DNA from: Anaerotignum faecicola
GTDB taxonomy: Bacteria; Bacillota; Clostridia; Lachnospirales; Anaerotignaceae
Length of the DNA: 64,000 nucleotides
Direction of reading: 5' to 3'
Assembly (NCBI RefSeq): GCF_003865035.1
Contig: NZ_BHVZ01000002.1
Span: 275,560-339,559 of the forward strand
Below, piece by piece: positions 8,229 to 17,706 of the stretch. The position numbers were made by a program, and so were the translations under genes. Positions within the stretch are counted from its first letter, which is position 1. Every line of letters starts with the position of its first letter. A model generated the notes under the pieces. It had not been told where the DNA came from, did no database searches, and saw nothing but the letters and a program-made list of their open reading frames with translations.

Positions 8229-9629
8229 TTATTTTTCCAGTTCCGCCAGAGCCGCCTGCATCACCTTGCCTGCAATCGGCGTTGCACTGCCGTAATTGGC
8301 ATTTTCAATCACAACCGCAACCGCAACCTTCGGATTCTCCGCAGGCGCAAAGCCGATAAACCAGCTATGGTCATAGCCTGTGGCATTTTCCGCCGTACCC
8401 GTTTTGCCGGCAACCGTCACGCCATTGATTGCCGCAGCCGTACCCGTGCCGCCGGAAACAACCCCAACCATCATATCCCTGATGGTTGCCGCTTCCGCAG
8501 CCGTGCAGATTTCCGTCAGCTTTTCAGGAACGGTGTTTTTTGTTTCCGTCCCATCCGGATAAACCACATGGTCTACAATATATGGCCGCATCATCATGCC
8601 GTCATTCGCAAAGGCAGAGGCAAGCATTGCCATATACAGGGGCGTAACTCCCGTTCTGCCCTGCCCGATTGCGGTTTCCACCAGTTCGCTTTCCGTGGCA
8701 CCCTTCGCCAGATAAATGCTGTTTCGGCTTGTTTCCAGTTCAAAGCGGCTGTCTGCATCCATGCCAACCTGTCGCATGGTCTTCGCCAGCTTGCCCGCAC
8801 CGATTTCATCCGCCAGTGCCGCAAAATAGCAGTTGCATGAGTAGGCAAGCGCACTTTTCATATCCACCGTGCCATGCACCTTATTATTGTAGCAATGAAT
8901 CACCTTATCCTGAAAAACTCTTTCCCCCGTACATTCCACCTGAAAGCTCTGCCAATCGGAAAGATACTCCATCCCTGCCAAAGCCGTTACGGTCTTAAAT
9001 GTCGAGCCGGGCGGATAAAGCCCCTGCGTCGCACGGTTCACCAGTGGACTGTCCGCATCCTCCTTCAGTGTATCCCATTGCGCCTCCACGGTATTCGGGT
9101 CAAAGTCGGGATACGCCTGCAAGGCAAGAATCCGCCCCGTCGAAGGCTCCATCACAACAATCGCGCCCTTAGCGCTCCCCAGAAGATTGCCTGCCGTTGT
9201 CTGAATATCCATATCCATGGTCAAAGCAACGCTGTTGCCCTGCAGCTCCGTTTTCCGCACCACACTGCTCACGCGCTGAAATAATTCATTATGCAGCTTC
9301 ATCAGCTCAAAGTTTTCTGCTGCCTCAACGCCGGTTTTCCCGACACTGCTGTAGCCTGTAATATGTGCCGCCATCCGTCCGCGCGGATATTCTCTCTTGT
9401 AGGTACCGTCCTCCTGCCTTGTGCTGGTCGCGATGACCTCGCCCTCTCTGTCCAGAATGTCTCCACGCTTGATGGTTTCATCCACATACCGCAGACGGCT
9501 GTTGTAGGCGTTGCCGGAAATTTCCTCTCTGTCTACAAAAACCAGCTTCCCCAGATAGCCCAATAGCAGGAAAAAGCATAACGCCAGCAGCCAGAATACG
9601 CGGCGCATGCTTCGCTTCATATTACTCAT
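8229..9629 (-). CDS. Penicillin-binding protein, transpeptidase (PbpA/FtsI-like)
   Basis: This 466-residue class B transpeptidase cross-links peptidoglycan outside the membrane. One N-terminal membrane anchor (about residues 11-31) precedes a short dimerisation domain and the transpeptidase domain. The active-site motifs are complete: STFK with the nucleophile Ser209, SCN at 264-266, and KTGTAEN in the C-terminal third. The gene overlaps the 3' end of the FtsW/RodA gene by 8 bp and starts with ATG after GGAGGCGGCAG. This pairing is the usual SEDS polymerase with cognate transpeptidase. Its size and simple architecture resemble clostridial PbpA rather than a full-length PBP2 or SpoVD. Confidence 0.92.
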   Translation of the reverse strand: MSNMKRSMRRVFWLLALCFFLLLGYLGKLVFVDREEISGNAYNSRLRYVDETIKRGDILDREGEVIATSTRQEDGTYKREYPRGRMAAHITGYSSVGKTGVEAAENFELMKLHNELFQRVSSVVRKTELQGNSVALTMDMDIQTTAGNLLGSAKGAIVVMEPSTGRILALQAYPDFDPNTVEAQWDTLKEDADSPLVNRATQGLYPPGSTFKTVTALAGMEYLSDWQSFQVECTGERVFQDKVIHCYNNKVHGTVDMKSALAYSCNCYFAALADEIGAGKLAKTMRQVGMDADSRFELETSRNSIYLAKGATESELVETAIGQGRTGVTPLYMAMLASAFANDGMMMRPYIVDHVVYPDGTETKNTVPEKLTEICTAAEAATIRDMMVGVVSGGTGTAAAINGVTVAGKTGTAENATGYDHSWFIGFAPAENPKVAVAVVIENANYGSATPIAGKVMQAALAELEK

Positions 9630-11010
9630 ATCTGCCGCCTCCCATCTGCATTTCCTCCATCATCCGCTGCTCCTCCTGCTCCTGCTGGGCGCGCTGCTCG
9701 CAATATACGCATACCCACTGCAAAAGCCCAATCATCATCAGGCTGACCAGAACCGAGCTGCCGCCGTAGCTGACAAACGGCAGTGTTACCCCCGTCAGGG
9801 GAATCAGCTTCATCACGCCTCCCAGAATCACAAACGCCTGAAACGAAATCAGCGTGGTCACCCCTGCCGCCAGAATACTGTAATATCTTCTGTTGCAGTC
9901 CAGTGCAATACGCACCCCGCGGTACAGCAGCATAATGAAAATCCCAATCACGCCCGCACCGAAAATCACGCCGAATTCCTCGCAGATTGCCGAGAAAATC
10001 ATATCACTTTCCACAACGGGAATACTTTTCGGCATCCCCTTCGTCAAGCCGCTGCCGAACAGCCCCCATGTCGTAATGGCAAACAGAGAGCTGACAATCT
10101 GATATCCCCCTGCATCAATATCCGCCCAGGGGTTGCGCCATGCCGCCACACGCACCTGCACATGAGAAAACAGCTTATACGCCCCCATTGCCGCCACGCT
10201 TGCCGCACCCATCCCCAGAAAGAACAGAAATTCATTCGAGGTCGCAATATACAGCATCACCATGTATGTCATAAAAAAGATAAGCGCACTGCCTAAGTCC
10301 TTCTGCAAAACCAACAGCATCACCAGTCCTGCGCTCAAAATCCCCGTTGTCAAAAATTGCTTCCATTCCACCCTCTTGCGGAATACACTCGCAAGGTAGA
10401 ATACAAACAGAAACTTTGCAATCTCCGAGGGCTGAAAGGTAACCGGACCAATGGCAAGCCAGTTGGTAGAGCCGTATTTTGACACGCCGAAAAACCTTGT
10501 CGAAAGCAGCAGCAGATAGCACCCGATGATATACACCCATTCAAACATTTCAAATCTTGGAATCCACCGGAAGAAGGTCGGCAGAAAAGACATCCCTGCC
10601 AGCCCAATGCACATCCACATCAGCTGTCTGTGTGCCAGAGAAGGCTCCACCCTCTGTAAAATAATCAAGCTCACATCCATCAGAAACAGCATCCCCGTCC
10701 AGATGAGCGGACAGCCCTCGTAATAAAACCTGTCCAGAAGCTTCACCGCAAACAGCAGAAAAACCAACGAAACCGCCCCAAATAGCAGCGTCGTAATATC
10801 AAACATATATGTTTCCCTGTTGTATCCCAGAATCAGAAACGCCGTCATGTGCATCAATACCGTAATCCGTCTCTGCATGGAAACCGCCGTATAGGGGTTC
10901 CCCAGAAAGCCTCCCTGCTCATAGGCAACATAAACAATGCCCTGCCACAGGAACAAAACGATATAGAAAATGAACAGGTATCTGCTCAGCATTATGATTA
11001 AATCAAACAT
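9622..11010 (-). CDS. FtsW/RodA/SpoVE family peptidoglycan glycosyltransferase
   Basis: A 462-residue polytopic membrane protein of the SEDS family, which polymerises glycan strands from lipid II. About ten hydrophobic segments are visible. The signature block includes GSTNWLAIGPVTFQPSEIAK and, near the C-terminus, LPLTGVTLPFVSYGGSS. The C-terminal tail is cytoplasmic and rich in Gln, Glu and Met. It starts 5 nt after the U32 gene and overlaps the transpeptidase gene by 8 bp, so the two proteins are likely made in a fixed ratio. Whether it serves elongation (RodA), division (FtsW) or sporulation (SpoVE) cannot be settled from sequence. Confidence 0.92.
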   Translation of the reverse strand: MFDLIIMLSRYLFIFYIVLFLWQGIVYVAYEQGGFLGNPYTAVSMQRRITVLMHMTAFLILGYNRETYMFDITTLLFGAVSLVFLLFAVKLLDRFYYEGCPLIWTGMLFLMDVSLIILQRVEPSLAHRQLMWMCIGLAGMSFLPTFFRWIPRFEMFEWVYIIGCYLLLLSTRFFGVSKYGSTNWLAIGPVTFQPSEIAKFLFVFYLASVFRKRVEWKQFLTTGILSAGLVMLLVLQKDLGSALIFFMTYMVMLYIATSNEFLFFLGMGAASVAAMGAYKLFSHVQVRVAAWRNPWADIDAGGYQIVSSLFAITTWGLFGSGLTKGMPKSIPVVESDMIFSAICEEFGVIFGAGVIGIFIMLLYRGVRIALDCNRRYYSILAAGVTTLISFQAFVILGGVMKLIPLTGVTLPFVSYGGSSVLVSLMMIGLLQWVCVYCEQRAQQEQEEQRMMEEMQMGGGRYE

Positions 11011-11015
11011 TTACA

Positions 11016-13445
11016 TCACTCCACTCCGCGGAAGAAATGTCCCTTCGTGCTGCCCTTTTCGCTCATTTCTCCCAAAAGATTGCGTGTCGCGGGGCTCATC
11101 CGCTCCGCATCCGCCGTCATTTCCCCGTATGCCTTCGCAATCCGCTCTGCCCTGCCGGGGCCCTCCTTTGTAAAGTCCAGACGCACCAGACCCGTTGTGC
11201 TTTCCAGAATTTCATCATAAAATTTCAGCGTAAACAAAGGCTTGCCGTTCAGAATCGTGCAGACGCATCTCTCGCAGTCCGTCATCAGAGGGAATTTCAC
11301 GCCCTTTCTGTCTCTGAGGAAATACAAATCCTCATTGCTGCGCTCCGTACAGAATTTATGTCCGTCCTTGCCGCCCACATAATTCCCGATGGGACATTGC
11401 TGTGTTTTCATCAACGGCAGATAGCCGTAAACCACCATTTCGCAGTCCTTGTCCCCCATGCGGTTAATTTCCTGCAAATTCGCCTCCACAGAAAGACAGA
11501 CATTGTCCGCCCCCTGCTCCTTCCAGTATTCCACCGTCTGCCGGTTCATCGCATTCAGATTGTAATCAACAACAATTTTCTTGCCGCTTTTCTGCACCTG
11601 TGCAAACTGCCCTGCGGCACGCACCAGAAAGCCGTCAATCTCACTCGCAATCAGCCTGTCAATCATCGGCTGTTCTGCTTCCGCGTTCCATTCTCTTGCC
11701 ACTCTCGGCAGTGCGGCATAAAGCGTCACGCCTGCCTTGCGGCATTTTGCCAGAATCTTGTCCAGATTTTTCTCCAAATCCGCCGCCGCTTCATAATACA
11801 CCCTGCAAATGCCTCTCGCCTGCAAAACGGCATCCAGTTGCCCCATGTTCGTCACAACCGCTGTCAGCTTTTTCCGCAGCTGCATCGGCTGCTTCTCCGG
11901 TTTCGCATACACCGCGTCATCCTTCGCCTTCCGCTTGGATTTTTTCAGAATCGCCGCCTCCAGTGCCTCGCACGCCGCACGCCGCACACGGTTCACCTCG
12001 CTGATATTCACATAAATATATCGGTCGATATCGGTCTGCAAATCCGCCAGAACAAAGGGGGTTGCGCCCATCTTGCTGATGTTTTCCCGCAGCTTCATCG
12101 GGAGCATAGGCGAGCTGCCTGCCGGCTCTACGATACTGCCGCTGACAAAAACGCTGTTGCCGCCGTTATCCCAAAGCTGTAAGGAAATCGGTTCGCCCTC
12201 CTTCACGCGCAGCATCCCGTAAATCGGCAGCTTGCGTGTATCCTTTTCGTAGGTCTTTTTCAGCTCATCCTGCAATGCCTTCCCAAAGGTGCGGTAAACC
12301 ACATCATTTTTGTTGATATCCCCCTCAAGGGTAATCGTAATCACCTCGCCCGCCTTGGAGTGCTTGGAAACATTTGTCCCAACGTGCGGCTCTGTCTGCG
12401 TCCAAATTTCCAGACCATCTCCGGGAACCAAGGGCTCTCTCGTGCGAATCGTCACCTTCTTATATTTCGGCAGATACTTGTCCACAATGCCGACCTTCAG
12501 CCCCCACGATTTCGGGCGTTCAATGCTCATCATCTCCCATCCGGCAAAGGAGGTGTAATATCCCTCCGTAAAGCCGCCACGGTTAAACAGCTGCTGCAGC
12601 GCCTTGATATCCGCGGGATCTACCTTGTATTCCTCCGGATTTTCAAAATACAGGTCAATATATTTGCGGTAAATCCGCGTTACCCCTGCCACATATTCAG
12701 GGCTTTTCATTCTGCCCTCAATTTTCAGCGATGCAATTCCTGCCTCAATCAGCTGCGGCAAAATTTCCACCGTCATCACGTCCTTCGGGGAAAGCAGATA
12801 CCCCTCCGCCATGCTGTCATAGCCCTTATACAACGTATAGGGCAACCGGCAGGTCTGCGCGCAGCGTCCGCGGTTGCCGCTTCTGCCGCCCAGCATGCTG
12901 CTCATAATGCACTGCCCCGAATAGCAAACACAAAGCGCCCCATGCACAAAGGTTTCGATTTCCGCTTCGGTGTTTTCCGTAATATGCCTGATTTCCTCCA
13001 GAGAAAGCTCTCTGCTCAGCACGATTTTATCAAACCCACGGCCTTCCCAGTATTTCACATCCGCCAAGGAATTGCAGGTCATCTGCGTGCTTGCATGCAG
13101 GGGAAAATCAGGAAAATGCGCCTTTACCAGTCTTTCCGCGCCTGTATCCTGCATAATGAGCGCATCCACGCCCATTTCGTACAGGCTCCTGATGTAGGTC
13201 AAAAACCCTGCCAGCTCCTCATCCTTATATACCGTATTTACCGTTACATACACCTTTACGCCGCGCAGATGGCAATAATCACAGGCATCCTCCAATTCCT
13301 TCAAATCAAAATTTCCCGCATACTGCCTTGCGCTGAACTGCTTGCCACCCAGATAGACCGCATCACAGCCGCCGTTCACTGCCGCCTTCAGGCTCTCCAT
13401 GGAACCCGCAGGGGAAAGCAGCTCCGGTCGATTCACTCCAGACAT
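11016..13445 (-). CDS. U32 family peptidase-like protein with DUF3656 (RlhA-type)
   Basis: This 809-residue protein has the U32 domain at about residues 5-330, with LLSPAGSMESLKAAVNGGCDAVYLGG at the start written here as a family landmark in two parts: LLSPAGSMES and CDAVYLGG. It also has conserved cysteines in CVCYSGQC and GRCAQTC, followed by DUF3656 and a second U32-like C-terminal portion with DCERCVC. In E. coli the same architecture is found in RlhA, which hydroxylates C2501 of 23S rRNA, while TrhP-type relatives modify tRNA; true peptidase activity is doubtful. Rather than proteolysis, RNA hydroxylation with an iron-sulphur cluster is the best guess. The ATG at 13445 follows GAAAGGAG. 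Confidence 0.85.
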   Translation of the reverse strand: MSGVNRPELLSPAGSMESLKAAVNGGCDAVYLGGKQFSARQYAGNFDLKELEDACDYCHLRGVKVYVTVNTVYKDEELAGFLTYIRSLYEMGVDALIMQDTGAERLVKAHFPDFPLHASTQMTCNSLADVKYWEGRGFDKIVLSRELSLEEIRHITENTEAEIETFVHGALCVCYSGQCIMSSMLGGRSGNRGRCAQTCRLPYTLYKGYDSMAEGYLLSPKDVMTVEILPQLIEAGIASLKIEGRMKSPEYVAGVTRIYRKYIDLYFENPEEYKVDPADIKALQQLFNRGGFTEGYYTSFAGWEMMSIERPKSWGLKVGIVDKYLPKYKKVTIRTREPLVPGDGLEIWTQTEPHVGTNVSKHSKAGEVITITLEGDINKNDVVYRTFGKALQDELKKTYEKDTRKLPIYGMLRVKEGEPISLQLWDNGGNSVFVSGSIVEPAGSSPMLPMKLRENISKMGATPFVLADLQTDIDRYIYVNISEVNRVRRAACEALEAAILKKSKRKAKDDAVYAKPEKQPMQLRKKLTAVVTNMGQLDAVLQARGICRVYYEAAADLEKNLDKILAKCRKAGVTLYAALPRVAREWNAEAEQPMIDRLIASEIDGFLVRAAGQFAQVQKSGKKIVVDYNLNAMNRQTVEYWKEQGADNVCLSVEANLQEINRMGDKDCEMVVYGYLPLMKTQQCPIGNYVGGKDGHKFCTERSNEDLYFLRDRKGVKFPLMTDCERCVCTILNGKPLFTLKFYDEILESTTGLVRLDFTKEGPGRAERIAKAYGEMTADAERMSPATRNLLGEMSEKGSTKGHFFRGVE

Positions 13446-13573
13446 AATAGTCTCCTTTCTCTCTCATGCAAACCCGTTGTAAAAGAAAAGAGCAAACCTA
13501 TGAAATTCTCTCAAATGCTTCATCGGCATGCTGCTTTTCGTTATTTCTTTCTTTTTTTCGTTAATTTTTATGG

Positions 13574-13987
13574 TTATTTCTTTCCTTTTTTATTTTTTCC
13601 TGCGGAATGGTATGTCTGGTGCATCTGCGTGCTGCCGTTGTCCTCCATCGCCAGAATATATTCATCCAGCTTGTTTTCCGCATTCTCTCTCGCCTTTTCC
13701 GCTTCCTCCAGCTTATGCGTCAATTCCTGCACGCGCGCCGTCATGCCGATGAGTCTGCCCTCCAGCTCAGCAGTATACGCCTTTTCCTTGAAGTAATCAT
13801 CTGCCACATTCACAGAGGTCAGCACATAAGCAAGGCTGGAATCCAACGTAACAGCAACGGCCTTTTCACGGACTTCCGTCATTTTCTCATCAATATAAGC
13901 CGCCACACTGCGGATATGTTCCTCCGATTCCTCGCCAACCAGCGTAAAGCTTTTTCCGTCAATGGAAATCTTCACTCTGTTTTTCAT
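13574..13987 (-). CDS. zapA: Cell division protein ZapA
   Basis: A 137-residue ZapA-like protein that would bind FtsZ and bundle its filaments at midcell. The N-terminal fold carries KISIDGKSFTLVGEES and the helical HIRSVAAYIDEKM segment. A long coiled coil rich in Glu, Lys and Ala follows at about residues 70-115, and the tail ends in a basic KNKKGKK. The ATG at 13987 is preferred over an upstream GTG at 13996 because GGAGAGGGAG sits at the right distance only for the ATG. It lies 128 bp upstream of the U32 gene and could head the same cell-envelope operon. Confidence 0.88.
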   Translation of the reverse strand: MKNRVKISIDGKSFTLVGEESEEHIRSVAAYIDEKMTEVREKAVAVTLDSSLAYVLTSVNVADDYFKEKAYTAELEGRLIGMTARVQELTHKLEEAEKARENAENKLDEYILAMEDNGSTQMHQTYHSAGKNKKGKK

Positions 13988-14091
13988 GAACTGCACTCCC
14001 TCTCCTCTTTTTCATAATTACATACTTATCTGTAAGTATACCACAAATGCAATTTAGAAGGAATACCTTTCTTCCGAAACCCCTCGACAGA

Positions 14092-14118
14092 AAAGGCGTC
14101 CATCCTTCGATGAACGCC
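14092..14118 (-). terminator. Terminator after the small membrane protein gene
   Basis: A stem of AGGCGT and ATC blocks with one mismatch and a CGAAG-type loop is followed on the minus strand by TTTT. It sits 8 nt after the stop codon. The short T run makes it moderate. Confidence 0.55.
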
Positions 14119-14125
14119 TCTATTC

Positions 14126-14338
14126 TTACCTACAAAGCAGTGTGATAATCCCAATCACAATCAGAATCGGGAATGCGATATAAAGCAAGCCTCCTACCAC
14201 CATACCAATTAAAATCAGCGGCAATATTACAATCGTCAGTAAAAATTTGGAGATTCCCCAAGCCATTTGTATCCCGAAAAGCAGCAGCTTCCCGAATACT
14301 CCAATCATACAAATGATAAATAAAAACATCCACAGCAT
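14126..14338 (-). CDS. Small hydrophobic membrane protein, function unknown
   Basis: The product is 70 residues, almost entirely hydrophobic, with two probable membrane helices (about residues 3-25 and 28-66, the second perhaps split by a glycine-rich turn GMVVGG). No family is recognised. The ATG at 14338 has GAGGTGG upstream. A longer frame from a TTG at 14386 is rejected because that codon lies only about 5 nt beyond the promoter -10 box. The gene stands alone between zapA and sstT with its own promoter and terminator, which supports it being real. Confidence 0.6.
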   Translation of the reverse strand: MLWMFLFIICMIGVFGKLLLFGIQMAWGISKFLLTIVILPLILIGMVVGGLLYIAFPILIVIGIITLLCR

Positions 14339-14390
14339 ACTTTCCACCTCAATTTCGTCCACAAGCTGTTCCAACTGTGTTTTCAAGTCA

Positions 14391-14418
14391 ATTATAGCAA
14401 AAAAATCATAGATTACAA
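14391..14418 (-). promoter_or_regulatory. Promoter of the small membrane protein gene
   Basis: TTGTAA and TATAAT on the minus strand with 16-nt spacing, about 50 nt upstream of the chosen ATG. Confidence 0.6.
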
Positions 14419-14456
14419 CTGGGAAAATATTAAATTTTCTTTAAGCCCTTCCTGCA

Positions 14457-14486
14457 AAAGAAAACCCCGTCGCGTAAGCGACGGGG
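14457..14486 (-). terminator. Terminator of sda-sstT
   Basis: A perfect stem CCCGTCGC/GCGACGGG with a 4-nt loop is followed on the minus strand by TTTTCTTTT, 57 nt after the sstT stop. Confidence 0.85.
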
Positions 14487-14542
14487 GCTCGTACCAACCG
14501 TATTTTTTTATAAAATTTTGTTGCTTAAATTCCCTTTGAAAA

Positions 14543-15781
14543 TTATTTCTTTCTCCAAGCCCAGATGTCCTTGCCTGCTTTCTTCATATCGTGGAAGTCA
14601 GCAGCAGCTGTGAACAGTGCGTCTGTAGAAGAGTTCAGACCTGTTTCGCAGGAGTCCTGAATTACGCCGATGATGAAGCCAACACCTACAACCTGCATTG
14701 CTACATCGTTGGGGATACCAAACAGAGAGCAAGCCAGAGGAATCAGCAGCAGGGAACCACCTGCAACACCGGAAGCACCGCAAGCGGAGATAGCTGCTAC
14801 GAAGGACAGCAGAACCTTCATTGCAAGGGGAACTTCCATGCCCAGTGTGTTTACGCAAGCCAGTGTCATAACTGTGATTGTGATTGCAGCACCGCCCATG
14901 TTGATGGTTGCACCCAGAGGGATAGAGATGGAGTAGTTATCTTCATCCAGACCCAGTTCTTCACACAGAGTCATGTTAACAGGGATATTCGCTGCGGAAG
15001 ATCTTGTGAAGAATGCTGTGATAAAGGAATCCTTCAGGCATTTGAATACCAGAGGATAAGGGTTGGATTTGATCTGTGTCCATACGATGATGGGGTTCAG
15101 AATCAGAGCTACGAAAGCCATGCAGCCAACCAGAACTGCCAGAACCTTACCGTATTCTGTGAAGATACCCAGACCGTTTTCGGATACTGTTGTGAATACC
15201 AGACCCAGGATACCGAAGGGAGCGCAGGAGATTACTGCTCTAACTGCTGCTGTAACTGCTTCGGAGAAATCGTTCAGTGCTTTCTTTGTTGTGTCACTTG
15301 CTTTTTTCAGTGCCAGACCAAAGATAACAGCCCAGAACAGAATACCCAGGTAGTTTGCGTTTACCATGGAACCGATGGGGTTGGAAACAATGTTGTTCAG
15401 CAGATTGGAGAATACTTCACCAATGCCGCCTGCTGCTGTGTAGCCATCTGTGGAAGCAGCGTTGCCCAGAGGCAGAACGATGTGGATGAAGTGGCAAGCC
15501 AATACAGCAACAACAGCCGCTGCGAATGTACCAATCAGGTACAGTGCAACTACACGGCCCATTGTTCTGCCGCCGCCCTCCTGACCGCAAGCCAGAGCTG
15601 CGATAACCAGGAAGAATACCAGAATAGGTGCTACAGCCTTCAGAGCACCAACGAACAGGGTACCCAGAACACCGATAACTTTTACTTGTGGAATCAGCAG
15701 ACCAAGGATTGCACCAATGATCAGACCACAAACGATACGTTTTACTAAGGAAATGCTATTCCATTTCTGAATAATACTCAT
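14543..15781 (-). CDS. sstT: Serine/threonine:Na+ symporter SstT
   Basis: A 412-residue member of the dicarboxylate/amino acid:cation symporter family, close in length and content to SstT. The protein starts with the short amphipathic segment usual in SstT, followed by about eight membrane helices and two re-entrant loops. The substrate-binding loops are seen as [28 protein letters not shown] and [19 protein letters not shown]. It imports L-serine and L-threonine with Na+. The gene follows sdaAB-sdaAA at 110 bp on the same strand, so it supplies the substrate for the dehydratase. The ATG at 15781 follows AGGAGAAGG. Confidence 0.95.
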   Translation of the reverse strand: MSIIQKWNSISLVKRIVCGLIIGAILGLLIPQVKVIGVLGTLFVGALKAVAPILVFFLVIAALACGQEGGGRTMGRVVALYLIGTFAAAVVAVLACHFIHIVLPLGNAASTDGYTAAGGIGEVFSNLLNNIVSNPIGSMVNANYLGILFWAVIFGLALKKASDTTKKALNDFSEAVTAAVRAVISCAPFGILGLVFTTVSENGLGIFTEYGKVLAVLVGCMAFVALILNPIIVWTQIKSNPYPLVFKCLKDSFITAFFTRSSAANIPVNMTLCEELGLDEDNYSISIPLGATINMGGAAITITVMTLACVNTLGMEVPLAMKVLLSFVAAISACGASGVAGGSLLLIPLACSLFGIPNDVAMQVVGVGFIIGVIQDSCETGLNSSTDALFTAAADFHDMKKAGKDIWAWRKK

Positions 15782-15891
15782 TTTGACCTTCTCCTATTAA
15801 ATGATTGATTTGATAAATGTTTGTATAATTGCTTGTTTCTACGGTTTGTACGAAAACTAAATATGAAAAGTATTGAGGTTTGCCTTTTGCA

Positions 15892-16767
15892 TCAACCAAA
15901 TACCTTTTCGCAAAGCTTTTTCCCTGTCGGTGTCACAGCCAGACCGCCTTCTGCGGTTTCCTTCAGCGTAGAGGACATTGTATCACCGATTTTCTTCATC
16001 GCTACAATTACCTCATCCGCAGGAATATGACTTTCCACGCCTGCCAGTGCCAGCTCAGCCGCTACCAGCGCATTGCCTACGCCGCCGGCATTTCTTTTGA
16101 TACAGGGAATCTCAACCAGACCTGCAACAGGGTCGCAAACCAGACCGAGAATATTTTTCAGCGCGATTGCACAAGCGTGCTCGCACTGCTTGGGTGTGCC
16201 GCCGCAAAGCTCTACCATTGCCGCCGCCGCCATTGCGCTTGCCGCGCCGCATTCCGCCTGACAGCCGCCTGCCGCCCCTGCCACGCTGGCATTCGTTGCA
16301 ATCACGATACCAACTGCAGATGCAGTAAACAGTGCCATAACCAGATCCTTATCCGAAATATTTTTTTCCTCCTGCAATGTCAGCAGTGCAGAAGGAAGAA
16401 TACCGCAGCTGCCCGCTGTCGGGGATGCTACGATTCTGCCCATGCAGGCGTTTGTCTGTGCAACCGCAACCGCTTTCATCATTGCATTGCCGAAGAAATG
16501 ACCTGCAATATTCTTGCCTGCCTTCAATGCTTCATTCAGCTTGTAGGCATCGCCGCCTGTCAATCCGCTGGCAGAACGCTTGTCCTTATCCAACCCATCC
16601 TGTACGGATTCCTTCATGACCTGCAGGGATCGCTCCATGGTTGCGAACATTTCTTCTTCTGTCTTTTCCGTCATTGCCGCCTGTGTTTTCAGAACCAGCT
16701 CAGAAAGCTTCAAGCCTCTCTTTTCCGCTTCGTTTACCAATTCGGCAATAGAATCATATTTTAACAA
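15892..16767 (-). CDS. sdaAA: L-serine dehydratase, iron-sulphur type, alpha subunit
   Basis: The 291-residue alpha subunit of the [4Fe-4S] L-serine ammonia-lyase converts L-serine to pyruvate and ammonia. It has PTAGSCGILP at 116-125, GGCQAECG at 167-174, and cysteines in ELCGGTPKQCEHAC, LVCDPVAG and IPCIKRN, which include the cluster ligands. It works as a heteromer with SdaAB, encoded 18 bp upstream. The start is a TTG at 16767, supported by AAGGAGAGG at about 8 nt; no ATG is placed as well. Pyruvate formed here could be reduced to lactate and feed the acrylate pathway encoded at the left end of the window. Confidence 0.95.
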   Translation of the reverse strand: MLKYDSIAELVNEAEKRGLKLSELVLKTQAAMTEKTEEEMFATMERSLQVMKESVQDGLDKDKRSASGLTGGDAYKLNEALKAGKNIAGHFFGNAMMKAVAVAQTNACMGRIVASPTAGSCGILPSALLTLQEEKNISDKDLVMALFTASAVGIVIATNASVAGAAGGCQAECGAASAMAAAAMVELCGGTPKQCEHACAIALKNILGLVCDPVAGLVEIPCIKRNAGGVGNALVAAELALAGVESHIPADEVIVAMKKIGDTMSSTLKETAEGGLAVTPTGKKLCEKVFG

Positions 16768-16785
16768 GTTCTCCGCCTCTCCTTC

Positions 16786-17448
16786 TTAAATTGCTTTCAG
16801 AATCGTAGATGCGTGAATATGGGGACATTCCATGATTGCATCATTGATAGACTCGTCCACATGACCGTCAATCTCGATTGTCATAACAGCTGTACCGCCC
16901 TTATGGTCTCTGCCCAGAGAGAACCCATGTATGTTAACACCCTTGTCTGCCAGAATGTTTGTTACCACGGCAATCATACCGGGAACGTCATCATGGGGAA
17001 TCACCAATGTATCGGATTTACCGGAAATCGATACCTCTGTATCATTGATTTTATTGATAATAATATTGCCGCCGCCGATGGATGCACCGCGAATCAGCGC
17101 GGTTCTTCCTGCTTCATCTGTCAGCGTAATTTCCGCCGTATTGGGGTGTGCGCCGTCAATATCTTCTTCGATAAAGGTAAAATCCAGACCTTCCTCTGTC
17201 GCAATCTGCATGCTGCTGCGGATACGGGCATCGTCTGTGTCCATCCCCAGAATCCCTGCAATCACAGCCTTATCCGTACCGTGACCCTTATAGGTCTTGG
17301 CAAAGGAGCCGCTGAACTGAATCACAGCCTTCACGGGCTTCTTGCCCAGAACAGAACGGGCATATTTCCCGATACGCACTGCACCTGCTGTATGAGAACT
17401 GGAAGGGCCAATCATAATAGGTCCGATGATATCAAATACCTGTAACAC
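16786..17448 (-). CDS. sdaAB: L-serine dehydratase, iron-sulphur type, beta subunit
   Basis: The 220-residue beta subunit begins with the family signature VFDIIGPIMIGPSSSHTAGA and ends in an ACT domain (about residues 145-220, PGMIAVVTNILADKGVNIHG) that may sense serine. The chosen start is a GTG at 17448, directly behind TTAGGAGGG; this gives the same N-terminus as Bacillus SdaAB. An open frame further upstream to 17493 would run through the ribosome site itself and is not used. The gene is first in the sdaAB-sdaAA-sstT unit, with a promoter at 17534-17563 and a leader that can fold into a hairpin. Confidence 0.94.
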   Translation of the reverse strand: MLQVFDIIGPIMIGPSSSHTAGAVRIGKYARSVLGKKPVKAVIQFSGSFAKTYKGHGTDKAVIAGILGMDTDDARIRSSMQIATEEGLDFTFIEEDIDGAHPNTAEITLTDEAGRTALIRGASIGGGNIIINKINDTEVSISGKSDTLVIPHDDVPGMIAVVTNILADKGVNIHGFSLGRDHKGGTAVMTIEIDGHVDESINDAIMECPHIHASTILKAI

Positions 17449-17480
17449 TAAAATCCCTCCTAACCTTATTTCAATTTTCT

Positions 17481-17526
17481 GTCGATAACCCAAGTATTTT
17501 TGACAAAAACCGCATAATTTATCGAC
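17481..17526 (-). promoter_or_regulatory. Hairpin in the sdaAB leader
   Basis: A perfect 8-bp inverted repeat, GTCGATAA and TTATCGAC, encloses about 30 nt and spans the predicted 5' end of the transcript. It is not followed by a T run, so it is not a terminator. Any regulatory role is speculative. Confidence 0.4.
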
Positions 17527-17533
17527 CTTCCCA

Positions 17534-17563
17534 ATTATATATGATTAAATTCAACAAAGTCAA
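17534..17563 (-). promoter_or_regulatory. Promoter of sdaAB-sdaAA-sstT
   Basis: TTGACT and TATAAT on the minus strand, 18 nt apart, about 85 nt upstream of the sdaAB GTG. Confidence 0.7.
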
Positions 17564-17706
17564 TAGGTATCCATAAAAAAGTTCCTTGTAGAAAGACATT
17601 TTTTTCTTATTCTCGGATATTTGTCCGTTCCACAAATACACCCGTGTGATTTTCCACAAAATTTCAAAAATTTTTGAATTTCTTTTCCATAAAAACGAAA
17701 AATTAC

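Noticed and set aside
14591..15748. Plus-strand frame of 385 codons opposite sstT
   Set aside because: Antisense of a polytopic membrane protein with no ribosome site and an extreme Cys/Gln content.
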